DNA from: Paenibacillus pini JCM 16418
GTDB taxonomy: Bacteria; Bacillota; Bacilli; Paenibacillales; Paenibacillaceae
Direction: 5' to 3'
DNA: 64,000 bases
Assembly (NCBI RefSeq): GCF_000576305.1
Contig: NZ_BAVZ01000001.1
Coordinates: 124,001-188,000, forward strand
The position numbers and the translations under genes are program-made. Numbering within the stretch: position 1 is the stretch's first letter; each line of letters starts with the position of its first letter. The notes under the pieces were generated by a model. That model made no database searches. It was not told the DNA's origin and was given only the letters and a program-made list of their open reading frames with translations. This document shows, piece after piece, positions 17,876 through 28,274 of the stretch.

Positions 17876-19049
17876 CAGAAATGAACAGGATTCTAATCAA
17901 GAAGTAGAAAAATTAAAATTCGCGACAAGATTACTTCATTTCGGTTCTGAGATTGATCGTAATACAGGAGCTTCCAGTGTTCCAATCTATCAGGCTTCTA
18001 CTTTCCATCATGAAGATGTTTTTAATCCACCACTATACGATTACAGTCGTTCTGGTAACCCAACAAGGCAGGCACTAGAGGATTATATTGCATTGCTTGA
18101 GGGTGGTGCACGTGGCTTGGCTTATTCCTCTGGTATGGCAGCGATCTCTAGCACATTCATGCTTCTGTCAGCTGGGGATCATATGATTGTAACCGAAGAT
18201 GTATATGGCGGAACATACCGCTTACTAAGCAGCATATTAAGTAGGTTTGGAATTGAGAGTACATTTGTGGATATGACTGACTTGGAGCAAGTGAAGGCTG
18301 CGTTGAAATCAAATACCAAGGCTGTATATATGGAAACTCCATCCAATCCTACACTTAAAATAACGGACATTGCAGCGGTCACCAACTGGGCAAAAGAACA
18401 TAACTTATTAACGATGCTCGACAATACCTTTATGACGCCTTATTACCAACGTCCGATTGAAATGGGTGTTGACATTGTTCTGCATAGTGCTACTAAATTT
18501 TTGGGTGGACATAGCGATGTACTAGCGGGACTAGCTGTAGCTCGCACAGAGAGTTTAGGAAGACAATTAAAAGTACTGCAAAACGGATTAGGAACGGTAC
18601 TTGGTGTGCAGGACTGCTGGCTGTTGATGCGTGGTATGAAGACATTGCAGGCGCGTATGAGAGCTAGTGAAGAAAGTGCAGCGGTTCTAGCCGCATGGCT
18701 GTCAGGAAGAAAAGATATTACAGGTGTATATTACCCTGGTCTTATTGATCATCCTGGTAGAGAAATTCACGAGAAGCAATCCACTGGGTATGGTGCTGTG
18801 GTCTCATTTGATGTAGGTTCAGGAGAACGTGCTAAGCAGGTGCTGAACCGAGTGAAACTTCCGTTAGTTGCGGTTAGCTTAGGAGCAGTAGAGAGTATTT
18901 TATCTTATCCAGCAATGATGTCGCATGCGGCTATGCCACCTGAAGTGAGAAGTGCTCGCGGAATTACGGACGGTTTACTTCGCTTCTCTGTTGGACTTGA
19001 AGATATTGATGATCTTATTGCTGATTTAGATCAGGCATTTGCGATTTAA
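17868..19049 (+). CDS. metC: Cystathionine beta-lyase (MetC type)
   Basis: 393 residues, starting at ATG 17868 that overlaps the metI stop by 8 bases; GAAGGGGGA lies upstream. Cleaves cystathionine to homocysteine, pyruvate and ammonia. The same fold as metI is evident: SRSGNPTRQALEDYIA, MLDNTFMTP, and the lysine in LHSATKFLGGHSDVLAG. The pair metI-metC and their conserved order are as in B. subtilis. Tandem paralogues of one family. A terminator follows. Confidence 0.9.
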   Translation: MSSRNEQDSNQEVEKLKFATRLLHFGSEIDRNTGASSVPIYQASTFHHEDVFNPPLYDYSRSGNPTRQALEDYIALLEGGARGLAYSSGMAAISSTFMLLSAGDHMIVTEDVYGGTYRLLSSILSRFGIESTFVDMTDLEQVKAALKSNTKAVYMETPSNPTLKITDIAAVTNWAKEHNLLTMLDNTFMTPYYQRPIEMGVDIVLHSATKFLGGHSDVLAGLAVARTESLGRQLKVLQNGLGTVLGVQDCWLLMRGMKTLQARMRASEESAAVLAAWLSGRKDITGVYYPGLIDHPGREIHEKQSTGYGAVVSFDVGSGERAKQVLNRVKLPLVAVSLGAVESILSYPAMMSHAAMPPEVRSARGITDGLLRFSVGLEDIDDLIADLDQAFAI

Positions 19050-19090
19050 TTCACATAGTATACAAAGTGTTAGACGCATATGTAACAAGT

Positions 19091-19125
19091 AACACAGCAT
19101 CACTATTCATAGTGGTGCTGTGTTT
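19091..19125 (+). terminator. Rho-independent terminator
   Basis: AACACAGCATCACTA / AGTGGTGCTGTGTT stem, then TTGTG. Ends the met operon. Confidence 0.8.
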
Positions 19126-19213
19126 GTGCCTAAATTATGTTAATATGGTTACGTTGGTTTCGAAATCAGGAAGACAATATATATACCAGCATAGTTGAAG
19201 GAGGCTGCGAAAT

Positions 19214-20346
19214 ATGAGTGCGGTAGACCGGATATTGGATAAAAGACTACGAGGCGAACGCCTTGATTTAGAAGATGGCGTACGATTATTTGAAAGTGAT
19301 GAAATTGAGAAGTTAGGTCATGCGGCAAATATCATGATGCAACGGGTTCATCCGGACCCGATTACAACTTTTGTTATTGGACGTAATGTCAACTATACGA
19401 ACGTGTGTGATACATTCTGTACATTCTGTGCTTTTTACCGTATTCCAGGTTCAAGTGAAGGGTATTTACTCCCTGACGAAGTGATTTTCCAGAAAATCAA
19501 AGAAACTGAAGATGTCGGTGGTACTGAAATATTGATGCAAGGTGGAACGAATCCTACTTGCCGTTCAATTACTATACAGACTTACTCCGTAATATTAAGC
19601 TTCGCTTCCCAAATATAACGATGCATTCATTCTCACCAGCTGAGATTCGTAAAATGCAGGAGGTTTCAGGTCTGTCGCTTGAGCAAGTAGTACGTGAGCT
19701 TCGCGAAGCAGGTCTTGACTCCCTTCCTGGCGGCGGTGCAGAGATTCTAGATGACCGTATCCGTAAACAAATCAGTCGTCACAAGGGAACTTGGCGCGAT
19801 TGGATGGATGTTATGCAGATGGCACATAAAGTGGGTCTGAACACTAGTGCGACGATGGTTATCGGTTTTGGTGAAACGATGGAAGAGCGTGCGTTACATA
19901 TGCTTCGCATCCGTGATGCGCAGGATCAATGTATCGAGAATAAATATGATTCCAAAGGTTTCTTAGCCTTTATTCCGTTCACATTCCAGCCTGATAACAC
20001 AGGTCTTAAACGTGAACGCGAAACGCCAGAAGCTTACCTTAAAACAGTAGCAATCGGCCGACTTATGCTTGATAACGTTCCGCACTTACAGTCTTCGTGG
20101 GTTACCATGGGACCTGAAGTGGGTAAATTATCACTAAGCTATGGTTGCAATGATTTTGGTAGCACCATGATGGAAGAGAATGTGGTTTCTTCTGCTGGAG
20201 CTGTCCATAAAGTGAATATCAATTCAATTCTCGAGTTGATTCGTGAAGCCGGTAAAATTCCAGCCCAACGTAATACTCGTTACGATATTCTTAAGGTATT
20301 TAAAGATGGAACACAAGTAGAGCGCGATTTCGTTATGCAGAACTAA
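19214..20346 (+). CDS. mqnC: Menaquinone-pathway radical SAM cyclase MqnC (frameshifted)
   Basis: About 377 residues repaired. Radical SAM enzyme that converts dehypoxanthine futalosine to its cyclic form in the alternative (futalosine) menaquinone pathway. The Fe-S motif is CDTFCTFC (CxxxCxxC) near base 19410, with ILMQGGTNP after it. GAAGGAGG precedes ATG 19214. The frame shifts at about 19556; one missing base (possibly an A, giving NPNLPFNYYTDLLRN) rejoins it. No other mqn gene is in the window. Confidence 0.9.
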
Positions 20347-20408
20347 TTCTATTTTTTTTTTTGTGATAAGCGGGGTCCCAAAAGCCACCCCGAAAGTTTC
20401 CAAGGTCT

Positions 20409-20460
20409 AAAGGGAATGTCTCATTCGTAGAAAATCTACGTACGGGACATTCCCTTTTTA
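20409..20460 (+). terminator. Rho-independent terminator
   Basis: Stem AAAGGGAATGTC ... ACATTCCCTTT with an inner CGTAG/CTACG helix and TTTTT tail, after mqnC. Confidence 0.85.
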
Positions 20461-20558
20461 TAATTGAGAAATGTTAGCCTGTTTTCCATGAACCCCTTCC
20501 GTATATCCCTTCCTCATCAACATATACTTAAGGAGTGATACAGAAAGGAGTGATCTCC

Positions 20559-21464
20559 ATGGAGCTGTTCTGCATTTCAGTACAAACAGCCACCCCGCTT
20601 GAGGTGGAGCGTTATAAACAACTTGTGAGTGCCACAAATCAAGATTTACATAGAACGTTCAAGACGTTGAAGACTCGATGTACAGTTCATGAGGAGCGTT
20701 CCGTCTGGTTTTGCAGTATAGATGATACACGAGTATTGCAGTCAGATGGTCTTCGGGCTATTTATCATATGGCTGCCGAAGCTGTAGGTTCGTTTATTTT
20801 GGAAGCAAAAGAACAGCAACTTGTTGAACATATGCTTGATGATCACTTTGACTTCTCAGATCCGAAGGAAACTGGAAAAATTGTAGCTCATTGTATGCAG
20901 ATGTTGGTAAAGGGTTCACCTAAGCCTAATGAATCATGGAATCGCCGTTTGAGGTTAATAACGAAGAGTTTAACGGAATGCCTAGAAGGGAATTCGCAGC
21001 TAAACGTAGAGGGTTTCCTGACTTTTCGCATGAAGGAATACGGTACAGAGCTTCGTGAAATTGTAGAATATGCGGTTGACGAATTCTTGATGGATCGGCA
21101 ATATGAAGAATTCGTCGGTCTTCTCAAATATTTTGTATATTTTCAGGAACCAAAGGTGCCTTTAGTTCATATCGTTCATAAGGGCGGACAGGAATTAATG
21201 TTGCTTGATGAACACATGAATACGCTGGAGTACAGACATGAAGAAGGGTTAATTATCGAACGGCTGGATCAGCAGGATATGGCTATGGAAGATGCTGTCG
21301 TGAGCACTCTTATTTCCATTTCACCCGCTAAAGTGATTATTCACACTCGAGAACCACAAATGCCCGTCATCATGACGCTGCTACAGATCTTCGATGAACG
21401 TATTGAAATATGTGGTTATTGCCCAGACTGTAATTCCTATTTCAGAGAAACGGGTAAGATTTGA
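20559..21464 (+). CDS. ytxC: YtxC-family sporulation protein
   Basis: 301 residues, start ATG 20559 behind GAAAGGAG (the upstream in-frame start lacks spacing). Fits the YtxC family: N-terminal MELFCISVQ, repeated helical region, a small C-terminal zinc-like CGYCPDC. It lies just before thrS, exactly as in B. subtilis. The B. subtilis homologue is a sporulation protein of unknown biochemical role. The thrS promoter overlaps its stop codon. Confidence 0.75.
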   Translation: MELFCISVQTATPLEVERYKQLVSATNQDLHRTFKTLKTRCTVHEERSVWFCSIDDTRVLQSDGLRAIYHMAAEAVGSFILEAKEQQLVEHMLDDHFDFSDPKETGKIVAHCMQMLVKGSPKPNESWNRRLRLITKSLTECLEGNSQLNVEGFLTFRMKEYGTELREIVEYAVDEFLMDRQYEEFVGLLKYFVYFQEPKVPLVHIVHKGGQELMLLDEHMNTLEYRHEEGLIIERLDQQDMAMEDAVVSTLISISPAKVIIHTREPQMPVIMTLLQIFDERIEICGYCPDCNSYFRETGKI

Positions 21465-21465
21465 C

Positions 21466-21494
21466 TTGACGTTCCTGAGAGAGGGACTTATAAT
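21466..21494 (+). promoter_or_regulatory. Sigma-A promoter of thrS
   Basis: TTGACG, 17-base spacer, TATAAT. The -35 begins 2 bases after the ytxC stop codon. Confidence 0.8.
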
Positions 21495-21499
21495 AACTC

Positions 21500-21811
21500 A
21501 TAATTCGTCAAAAGCTTTGACAAAGACATGATCCAAAGATTCGGACAGTACAGAGAGAGGAAACATGTGGCTGTAAGTTCCTCCTGATTCCACCTTTGGT
21601 TTACCCCTTTGTAGCTGCGTTTTTGAAACCTGTTCATTGTATGATGAGTTAGGACAGTAAGAATCGCCGGATCATTACCGTTATCTAATGCTGATGAAGG
21701 ATATGCTACTATGCTTGCGGTGCTATAATTTGCAAGTGGTACGCAATATTGAATTTGGGTGGAACCACGGGTGATAACACTCGTCCTTACCAGGGATGAG
21801 TGTTTTTTTGT
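21500..21811 (+). ncRNA. T-box leader of thrS
   Basis: Leader of about 300 nt with the T-box sequence GGGTGGAACCACGGG (21757-21771) and then an intrinsic terminator. Uncharged tRNA pairing with the T-box favours the antiterminator. I infer tRNA-Thr from the downstream gene; I did not fix the specifier codon. Confidence 0.9.
21777..21809 (+). terminator. T-box terminator
   Basis: ACACTCGTCC / GGATGAGTGT stem plus a T run. Confidence 0.85.
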
Positions 21812-21865
21812 GTCTATTGTTGCAGAATGTGAACGAAGAGCGTATACAAGGGAGGAATCATCAAC

Positions 21866-23806
21866 ATGGCAGTTAATATTAAATTACCAGATGGATCACA
21901 AAGGGAATATGCGGAAGGAAGTACTATAGAGGACGTAGCCGCATCCATTAGCAGTGGACTGAGAAAGAATGCAGCCGCAGGGAAAATGAACGGTGTCGTG
22001 GTGGATCTGAATTCGAAGCTTGAAGAAGGTGCATTAATAGAGATCGTTACTCTGGATTCTCCAGAAGGTCTAGAAGTTATGCGTCATAGTACAGCTCATC
22101 TTATGGCACAGGCGGTTAAGCGCTTGTTCGGAGCAAATGAAGTTAAACTCGGCGTAGGACCTGTCATTGAAGATGGTTTTTATTATGACATGGACTTAGA
22201 GCACCCTCTTAATCCTGAAGATTTGCAAAAGATTGAGAAGGAAATGGAACGCATTATTAACGAAAATTTGCCAATCACACGTAAAGAAGTTAGCCGCGCA
22301 GAGGCACTAGCCTTATTTACTGAAATGGCTGATCCATATAAAATTGAATTGATTGAAGCTCTACCAGAGGATAGTGTTATCTCCCTCTACGAGCAAGGTG
22401 AGTTTGTCGACTTATGCCGTGGACCGCATTTACCTTCTACATCTAAGATTAAAGTATTCAAACTGATGAACGTAGCGGGTGCATACTGGCGGGGGGACAG
22501 CAAGAATAAAATGCTGCAACGCATTTATGGTACTGCATTTATGAAGAAGGATCAGCTTGCTGAGCATCTGCATCTTCTGGAAGAAGCTAAGAAACGTGAT
22601 CACCGTAAATTAGGTAAAGAGCTTGAAATTTTCACTTTCTCTCAGCTTGTTGGACAAGGCTTACCCATGTGGTTACCTAAAGGTGCTAAGCTACGTCGTA
22701 CATTAGAACGTTATATCGTGGACCTTGAAGAAAGCTTGGGATATCAGCATGTGTACACACCTGTACTTGGTAATGTGGAGTTGTACAAGACATCTGGACA
22801 CTGGGAGCACTACCAAGATGATATGTTCCCGAAAATGGTACTGGATAACGAAGAACTAGTGCTTCGTCCGATGAACTGCCCGCATCACATGATGGTCTAT
22901 AAGAGTGACATGCACAGCTACCGCGATCTTCCGATCCGTATTGCTGAGCTTGGCATGCAGCACCGTTATGAAATGTCTGGTGCATTAACAGGCTTACATC
23001 GTGTACGTGCAATGACACTGAATGATTCCCATATCTTCTGTCGTCCGGATCAAATTAAAGAAGAATTCATGCGTGTTATCCAGCTCATCACTAAGGTGTA
23101 TGATGACTTTGGTATTAAAGATTTCCGTTTCCGTTTGTCCTATCGTGATCCAGCAGATACAGAGAAGTATTTCCCGAATGACGCGATGTGGGAAATGTCT
23201 CAGCGTATGCTGCGTGAAGTTGTGGAAGAAGCCGGTATCCCATTCTTCGAAGCCGAAGGCGAAGCTGCCTTTTACGGTCCGAAATTGGACGTGCAGATCC
23301 GTACTGCATTAGGCAAGGAAGAAACATTGTCTACTGTACAATTGGACTTTTTGCTTCCTGAACGTTTTGAGCTTGAGTACGTAGGTGATGATGGACAGAA
23401 GCACCGTCCAGTCGTTATTCACCGAGGCATCTTGGGTACAATGGAACGTTTTACTGCCTTCTTGCTTGAGAATTTTGCAGGTGCCTTGCCACTATGGCTT
23501 TCTCCAGTACAAGTTAAAGTGATTCCAGTTTCTACTGCGTTTGAAGATTACGCTAAGCAAGTTGCAGAGAAACTGCAGTTAGCAGGTATTGCCGTTGAAG
23601 CTGATTTACGCAATGAGAAGATGGGCTATAAGATCCGTGAAGGACAATTGGAAAAGATTCCATATATGTTCATTATCGGTGAGAACGAAATGAATGATTC
23701 CAGCGTGTCTATCCGTAAACGCGGCGAAGGCGATATTGGTGCAGTTAAGTTAGATGAAGCTGTATCACGCCTTAGACAAGAAATTTCAGAGCATGTTATT
23801 TTTTAA
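21866..23806 (+). CDS. thrS: Threonyl-tRNA synthetase
   Basis: 646 residues, full length, intact. Charges tRNA-Thr and edits mischarged Ser. Domains: N-terminal TGS (residues 1-62), editing domain (about 65-225, with [10 protein letters not shown]), class II catalytic core with [13 protein letters not shown] and the [17 protein letters not shown] segment, and C-terminal anticodon domain with [14 protein letters not shown]. Controlled by the T-box leader. AGGGAGG before ATG. Confidence 0.97.
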   Translation: MAVNIKLPDGSQREYAEGSTIEDVAASISSGLRKNAAAGKMNGVVVDLNSKLEEGALIEIVTLDSPEGLEVMRHSTAHLMAQAVKRLFGANEVKLGVGPVIEDGFYYDMDLEHPLNPEDLQKIEKEMERIINENLPITRKEVSRAEALALFTEMADPYKIELIEALPEDSVISLYEQGEFVDLCRGPHLPSTSKIKVFKLMNVAGAYWRGDSKNKMLQRIYGTAFMKKDQLAEHLHLLEEAKKRDHRKLGKELEIFTFSQLVGQGLPMWLPKGAKLRRTLERYIVDLEESLGYQHVYTPVLGNVELYKTSGHWEHYQDDMFPKMVLDNEELVLRPMNCPHHMMVYKSDMHSYRDLPIRIAELGMQHRYEMSGALTGLHRVRAMTLNDSHIFCRPDQIKEEFMRVIQLITKVYDDFGIKDFRFRLSYRDPADTEKYFPNDAMWEMSQRMLREVVEEAGIPFFEAEGEAAFYGPKLDVQIRTALGKEETLSTVQLDFLLPERFELEYVGDDGQKHRPVVIHRGILGTMERFTAFLLENFAGALPLWLSPVQVKVIPVSTAFEDYAKQVAEKLQLAGIAVEADLRNEKMGYKIREGQLEKIPYMFIIGENEMNDSSVSIRKRGEGDIGAVKLDEAVSRLRQEISEHVIF

Positions 23807-23931
23807 ATAACGCTGCTTAAATAAGGTTTAATGCTAGTAAATAAATCCTCTGCAGAAGTGACGGTGTTCACTTCACATGTATAAATGATTGGTCATATGG
23901 ACATCCTCGCTAGTAAGGGGGAGGTATAAAT

Positions 23932-24741
23932 ATGATTCAATCTAAAACATGGCAGAGGATTTTATTATGGGTGTTTCTTTTCGGTATGGTTATTCTCATA
24001 GGGAAACAACCGACTTTACATGCATCAGCGTCATCGTTTACTTCGGTGCTAACATATGGCAGTCAAGGGGATAAGGCTGTAAATACGATGGCAAGTGCGC
24101 AACAGGATTATGCAATGAAGCCTTTGAAATATGCGCTAAGTCCTGTAATGTTTAAGATTTCAGAAAAGAAGAAGTCAGAGACGGTTCAGAGTTCTGATTT
24201 TGTTATGAAAGCCGCACCCAAGTATATGATTAATACAGTCAAGCCTAAAGCAGCAGTGAAAGACCCGCGGAAAACCTATGGCCCATCAGTATCGGTTATT
24301 GCTCCGAACCATACTCAGGTCATTCGGACTGTAAAAGTGATGGCAACTGGCTACACAGCGGGATACGAATCGACAGGCAAACGCCCCACACATCCGCAGT
24401 ATGGTATCACCTATTCCGGTGTGAAGGTTCGTCGAGACAAGAATCAAGTGTCCACGATTGCAGCAGATCCGAAGTATTTCCCACTCGGAACGATTTTGTA
24501 TATCCCGGGATATGGTTATGGTGTAGTTGCCGATACAGGTTCAGCTATTAAAGGACATAAGATTGACTTGTATTTTGCCACGACCAAGCAGGTGTTTAAA
24601 GAATGGGGCAAAAAAGAGGTTGAAGTGCTTGTTGTTAAGCATGGTAACGGCAAATGCGATGAGAAGCTTATAAAGACTTTAGGAAAAGCTATTCAAACCT
24701 ATAAGACACTTCCATCTGAATTATTGGAAAAGGTCATTTAA
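23932..24741 (+). CDS. Exported 3D-domain protein (MltA/YuiC-type, likely cell wall hydrolase)
   Basis: 269 residues. N-terminal signal peptide ([17 protein letters not shown]) and a disordered Lys-rich middle. The C-terminal 3D domain (about residues 140-240) shows [31 protein letters not shown] and [18 protein letters not shown], where the three conserved aspartates sit. 3D domains occur in resuscitation-promoting and lytic transglycosylase-type proteins. A strong AGGGGGAGG precedes the start. It does not share a promoter with thrS in any clear way. Confidence 0.8.
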   Translation: MIQSKTWQRILLWVFLFGMVILIGKQPTLHASASSFTSVLTYGSQGDKAVNTMASAQQDYAMKPLKYALSPVMFKISEKKKSETVQSSDFVMKAAPKYMINTVKPKAAVKDPRKTYGPSVSVIAPNHTQVIRTVKVMATGYTAGYESTGKRPTHPQYGITYSGVKVRRDKNQVSTIAADPKYFPLGTILYIPGYGYGVVADTGSAIKGHKIDLYFATTKQVFKEWGKKEVEVLVVKHGNGKCDEKLIKTLGKAIQTYKTLPSELLEKVI

Positions 24742-24743
24742 AT

Positions 24744-24797
24744 AAAGCCTGCTCCTCCCTTTCGATATTGAATGGGCGGGGGCAGGCTTTTTCTTTC
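24744..24797 (+). terminator. Rho-independent terminator
   Basis: AAAGCCTGC / GCAGGCTTT stem with G/C-rich inner arms, and a TTTTTCTTT tail. Confidence 0.85.
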
Positions 24798-24904
24798 AAC
24801 ATACTGTATAGATTTAAGCCAATGATCACATAATACGGACTGGGGGAAGAAGCACCCCGCTTCAAGTTTGCCAAATTGCCAAGCTTAAAGGGAGGTGAAT
24901 CCAC

Positions 24905-25093
24905 ATGCCAAAACAAAAGAAAGTACAGGACAACTACTCAACTCCGAATGAAAAGTACAATGAAGAATTTGGTGAAGAGAATTCTGCAACCAATGCTAGC
25001 TCGAATGGAAGCGCGAAGGCTCAAAACTACAAAACACCGGATGAGAAGTTCAATGCTGAATTTCAAGAAAAAAACTCCGGGTCCAACAAATAA
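24905..25093 (+). CDS. Small repeat protein, probably gamma-type small acid-soluble spore protein
   Basis: 62 residues with two imperfect repeats: YSTPNEKYNEEFGEENS and YKTPDEKFNAEFQEKNS. Such Asn/Glu/Ser-rich tandem repeats with EF-x-E resemble gamma-type SASP, amino-acid stores degraded in germination. GGGAGGTG is ideally spaced. Monocistronic between two terminators. Alternative: an unrelated small spore or stress protein. Confidence 0.5.
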   Translation: MPKQKKVQDNYSTPNEKYNEEFGEENSATNASSNGSAKAQNYKTPDEKFNAEFQEKNSGSNK

Positions 25094-25107
25094 TAAAGTT
25101 CTATAAA

Positions 25108-25139
25108 CAAAAATGTCCGCCTATTGGCGGGCATTTTTG
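25108..25139 (+). terminator. Rho-independent terminator
   Basis: CAAAAATGTCCGCC / GGCGGGCATTTTTG stem closed by TATT. Confidence 0.88.
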
Positions 25140-25278
25140 TGTGTACATAATCCATAAAAATCCATTTGTCTCCGTCTCTAGACCGAGGACGAAATCCATC
25201 CCGCGCCGCTGTTTAAAGCGTAGCTTTGTATTGTACACTGAACGTAACAATGAAAGTAGCTAAAGGGGAGTAGACGTT

Positions 25279-26409
25279 ATGCAGAAAAAATGGGCGGATC
25301 GGTTGTTTGGCGGATTGCTACTGATCGGTGTTGGAGTCCTATTTATGCTGGATGTGCTAAATGTAATTGATATCAGTATCGGTGATATATTTTCAACCTA
25401 CTGGCCTCTGATCCTGATTCTGCTGGGAGTTCGTGAATTGTTAAAGGGTCGGAAAAATTTCGCAGGAGCTGCGGTCTTGATTCTAGTCGGAACTTATTTC
25501 TTAGGACAAGAACAGGGTTGGGGATTTAGTGTAGGGGGATTATTCAAAATTGCACTTCCCGTACTACTTATTATTGGTGGACTTAATGTGTTATTTAAGT
25601 CGAATGACTCTAGACCTTCATCACCCAAAGTGAAACGTAAGGAAGATATTGAGATTATACCTGATCCACCTGAGCCTGTAGATATGACGGCGGAGTCCAC
25701 GCTAGATCAGCAATTTGAAGAGAAATTTGGAATTCCTTTTCAAGAAAGAGCGAAAGATAAAGAACATATAAATGTTCGTCCAAAGCGCGAATTCATTAAC
25801 TTGGATAAAGAGGATTATCATCCATTCGCCGAGGATGATGACTACGACGAGGACGATGATGATTTCCATGACATGAAGAAACGTTTGAAAAAACAATATA
25901 AAGAAAATTACAAGTCACACTACAAACGTTTCAAGCATGAAGCTAGAGAACATAGACGGAATGGGCGTCCAACCGTCACGGTTGATTGGGATGACAGCGA
26001 TTATGGACCAGGTCATGAACGTGAGGGTGGGAGTACAAATCGCTCTTCCTTCATTGGCGATATTCATGTGGGCCGTGAATACTTCCAGCTTAAGAATACG
26101 AACATATCCCAATTTATTGGTGATTCGGTACTTGATCTAACAAATGCTCAAATTCCATACGGAGAAACAAAAATTAACCTATCTGCCTTTATTGGAGACA
26201 TTAAAGTATACGTGCCGCATGATGCTGATTTAGGAATACGCGTGAATTCAAGTTCTTTTATAGGTGATATGACCATTATTGGTGAAACACGTAGTGGATT
26301 TATGAGTAACGTGGATATTAAAACACCTTATTATAAAGAAGCAAGTAAAAAAATTAAAATTAATGTCAGTGCATTTATTGGCGATATTAAAGTGAACAGA
26401 GTAGGTTAG
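25279..26409 (+). CDS. liaF: LiaF-like envelope stress regulator
   Basis: 376 residues. Inhibits LiaS in the absence of cell-wall damage. Four hydrophobic segments at about residues 8-27, 36-55, 62-78 and 84-108. The C-terminal half is a repeated beta structure with SSFIGDI, SQFIGD, SAFIGDI, SSFIGDM and SAFIGDI, five times, the hallmark of the family. A long, charged linker (residues about 115-255) contains an Asp-rich run and a Lys/Arg/His-rich run; it is longer than I expect. First of three genes in liaFSR, with liaS 5 bases downstream. Confidence 0.88.
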   Translation: MQKKWADRLFGGLLLIGVGVLFMLDVLNVIDISIGDIFSTYWPLILILLGVRELLKGRKNFAGAAVLILVGTYFLGQEQGWGFSVGGLFKIALPVLLIIGGLNVLFKSNDSRPSSPKVKRKEDIEIIPDPPEPVDMTAESTLDQQFEEKFGIPFQERAKDKEHINVRPKREFINLDKEDYHPFAEDDDYDEDDDDFHDMKKRLKKQYKENYKSHYKRFKHEAREHRRNGRPTVTVDWDDSDYGPGHEREGGSTNRSSFIGDIHVGREYFQLKNTNISQFIGDSVLDLTNAQIPYGETKINLSAFIGDIKVYVPHDADLGIRVNSSSFIGDMTIIGETRSGFMSNVDIKTPYYKEASKKIKINVSAFIGDIKVNRVG

Positions 26410-26414
26410 AGCGG

Positions 26415-27446
26415 ATGAGTATATTTAAAAATACAAAATGGGCGCTATGGATCTACTTTGTAGTCATGGGACTGATGATGAGCATCATGCTTTACATCGG
26501 TAATGATACCGGATATCTAACTATTCATGGAACCTGGGTCTGGGTATATCTCAGCTTAGGTTTCCTACTGTTTTCTATTATTGTGGGATACATGGCTGGT
26601 CAGCGGATTCAACGGCAGATCGATGTGCTGGAACTAAATATGCTTCAGGTAGCCAAAGGGAACTTATCCGTGCGTATTATTGAATCTGATGATCCTACAT
26701 TTACACGTGTATACCATGAATTCAACAACTTGATGGATGCCATGGAGAATAAGATGAAGCTCCTTCAGCGTCTTGGTGAACAGGAAGTCGTTGAACAGGA
26801 GAGAGCAGCCGAATCAGCTGTGTTGGAAGAACGTAGACGCATGGCAAGAGACTTACATGATACGGTTAGTCAGCAGCTTTTTGCTATACATATGTCGGCT
26901 TCTTCACTTCCTAAGGTGCTAGAGAAGAATGCGGATCAAGGTCGAATCGTTCTTGAACAATTAATTACGATGTCTCAAATGGCGCAGAAGCAAATGCGCG
27001 CACTCATCGCTCAGCTTCGTCCAGTGGAACTTGAAGATAAGAGTTTGGAAGAAGCGCTTGAAGTATGGTTCCCGGATTATTGCCGCCAGAACGGGCTGAA
27101 GGGTATGAAAGAAGTCGAGCTACAAGGTGAAATGTCGGAAGCGATTGAACATCAGCTGTTTCTCATTATTCAGGAAGCAGTCGCTAACATTGTAAAGCAC
27201 GCAAGTGCACGCCTTGTAAGTATGTCGCTTCGCGAAGAAGCTAAACAGGTCGTACTTAGCATCAGTGATGATGGTCAAGGCTTCGATATTGTGCCTCATA
27301 AGCAAGGATCATATGGTCTTTCAACCATGAGGGAACGTGCCGAAAAACTTGGAGGACAGGTCGAAGTGTTAAGCAAACAGGGATCAGGAACGACGATTCG
27401 TGTACATATTCCCAAGTTTGATCAGGGAAAAGAAGAACAGAAGTAA
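26415..27446 (+). CDS. liaS: LiaS-type sensor histidine kinase
   Basis: 343 residues. Two membrane helices near the N-terminus (about 8-28 and 43-65) and a short external loop, as in intramembrane-sensing kinases. A HAMP-like region follows, then the HisKA_3 box EERRRMARDLHDTVSQQLF with the phosphoacceptor His, and a HATPase with SDDGQGFD and STMRERAEKLGG. Phosphorylates LiaR. Starts 5 bases after liaF; liaR begins 25 bases downstream. Confidence 0.92.
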   Translation: MSIFKNTKWALWIYFVVMGLMMSIMLYIGNDTGYLTIHGTWVWVYLSLGFLLFSIIVGYMAGQRIQRQIDVLELNMLQVAKGNLSVRIIESDDPTFTRVYHEFNNLMDAMENKMKLLQRLGEQEVVEQERAAESAVLEERRRMARDLHDTVSQQLFAIHMSASSLPKVLEKNADQGRIVLEQLITMSQMAQKQMRALIAQLRPVELEDKSLEEALEVWFPDYCRQNGLKGMKEVELQGEMSEAIEHQLFLIIQEAVANIVKHASARLVSMSLREEAKQVVLSISDDGQGFDIVPHKQGSYGLSTMRERAEKLGGQVEVLSKQGSGTTIRVHIPKFDQGKEEQK

Positions 27447-27471
27447 ATGCTAGAAAGGGAGAAGGCTACCT

Positions 27472-28130
27472 ATGGAAGGAACCAATATTAAGGTACTCAT
27501 AGTAGATGATCATGACATGGTGCGGATGGGGCTTAAAACATATTTGATGCTAGAGCCTAAATTTGAGGTTGTTGGTGAAGCTGAGCATGGCGGTAAAGTG
27601 ATGGACTTGCTTCGTGATGCTGCTCCGGATTCTTTTCCTGATTTGATTCTGATGGATTTAATGATGCCAGTGATGAACGGAGCGGAGACCACACGCGCGG
27701 TACTTGCACAATATCCAACCATGAAAATTGTAATATTAACAAGTTTTCTGGAGGATGAACTGGTTGTTGATGCAATTGAAGCGGGAGCCTAAGCTATGTA
27801 CTTAAAACGGTATCTGCTGAGGAGTTAATTTATGCGCTTCAGGGGGCATATCGTGGAATGCCTGTGATGACTGGCGACGTATCTCAGGCATTAACGCGTG
27901 GAATTAGGCAACGAACGGTTAAAGGCGATAATACAGGTCTTACAGAGCGGGAGAAAGAGGTTATTTTACTCATTGCAGAAGGAAAGAATAATAAGGATAT
28001 TGCCGAGGAACTCCACATAAGTATTAAGACAGTCAAAACACATGTAAGTAATTTGCTGATGAAATGTGAGCTTGAAGATCGTACGCAATTGGCTATTTAT
28101 GCCCATCGTAAGGGATGGGTTCTTAACTGA
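27472..28130 (+). CDS. liaR: LiaR-type response regulator (frameshifted)
   Basis: About 219 residues repaired. Receiver domain with VDDHDMVRMG, the phosphoacceptor in LILMDLMMPVMNG, and LTSF; C-terminal LuxR HTH with LTEREKEVILLIAEGKNNKDIAEELHISIKTVKTH. Activates genes for cell-envelope stress. The frame shifts at 27790: one T (gcc-tta-agc) links ...AIEAGA to LSYVLKTVSAEEL. Third gene of liaFSR. Confidence 0.92.
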
Positions 28131-28274
28131 AGATACATTCTAGTATATTTTGCCTATGTTTTATCTCCTTTTTAATTGTTTTTAATCTGTCATTAAGGTT
28201 TATAGTACATGATATAAACAGTTAAACAATATCCCTTGGCAAATACGTGTTTTAAGGGACAGGAGGCATAAATT

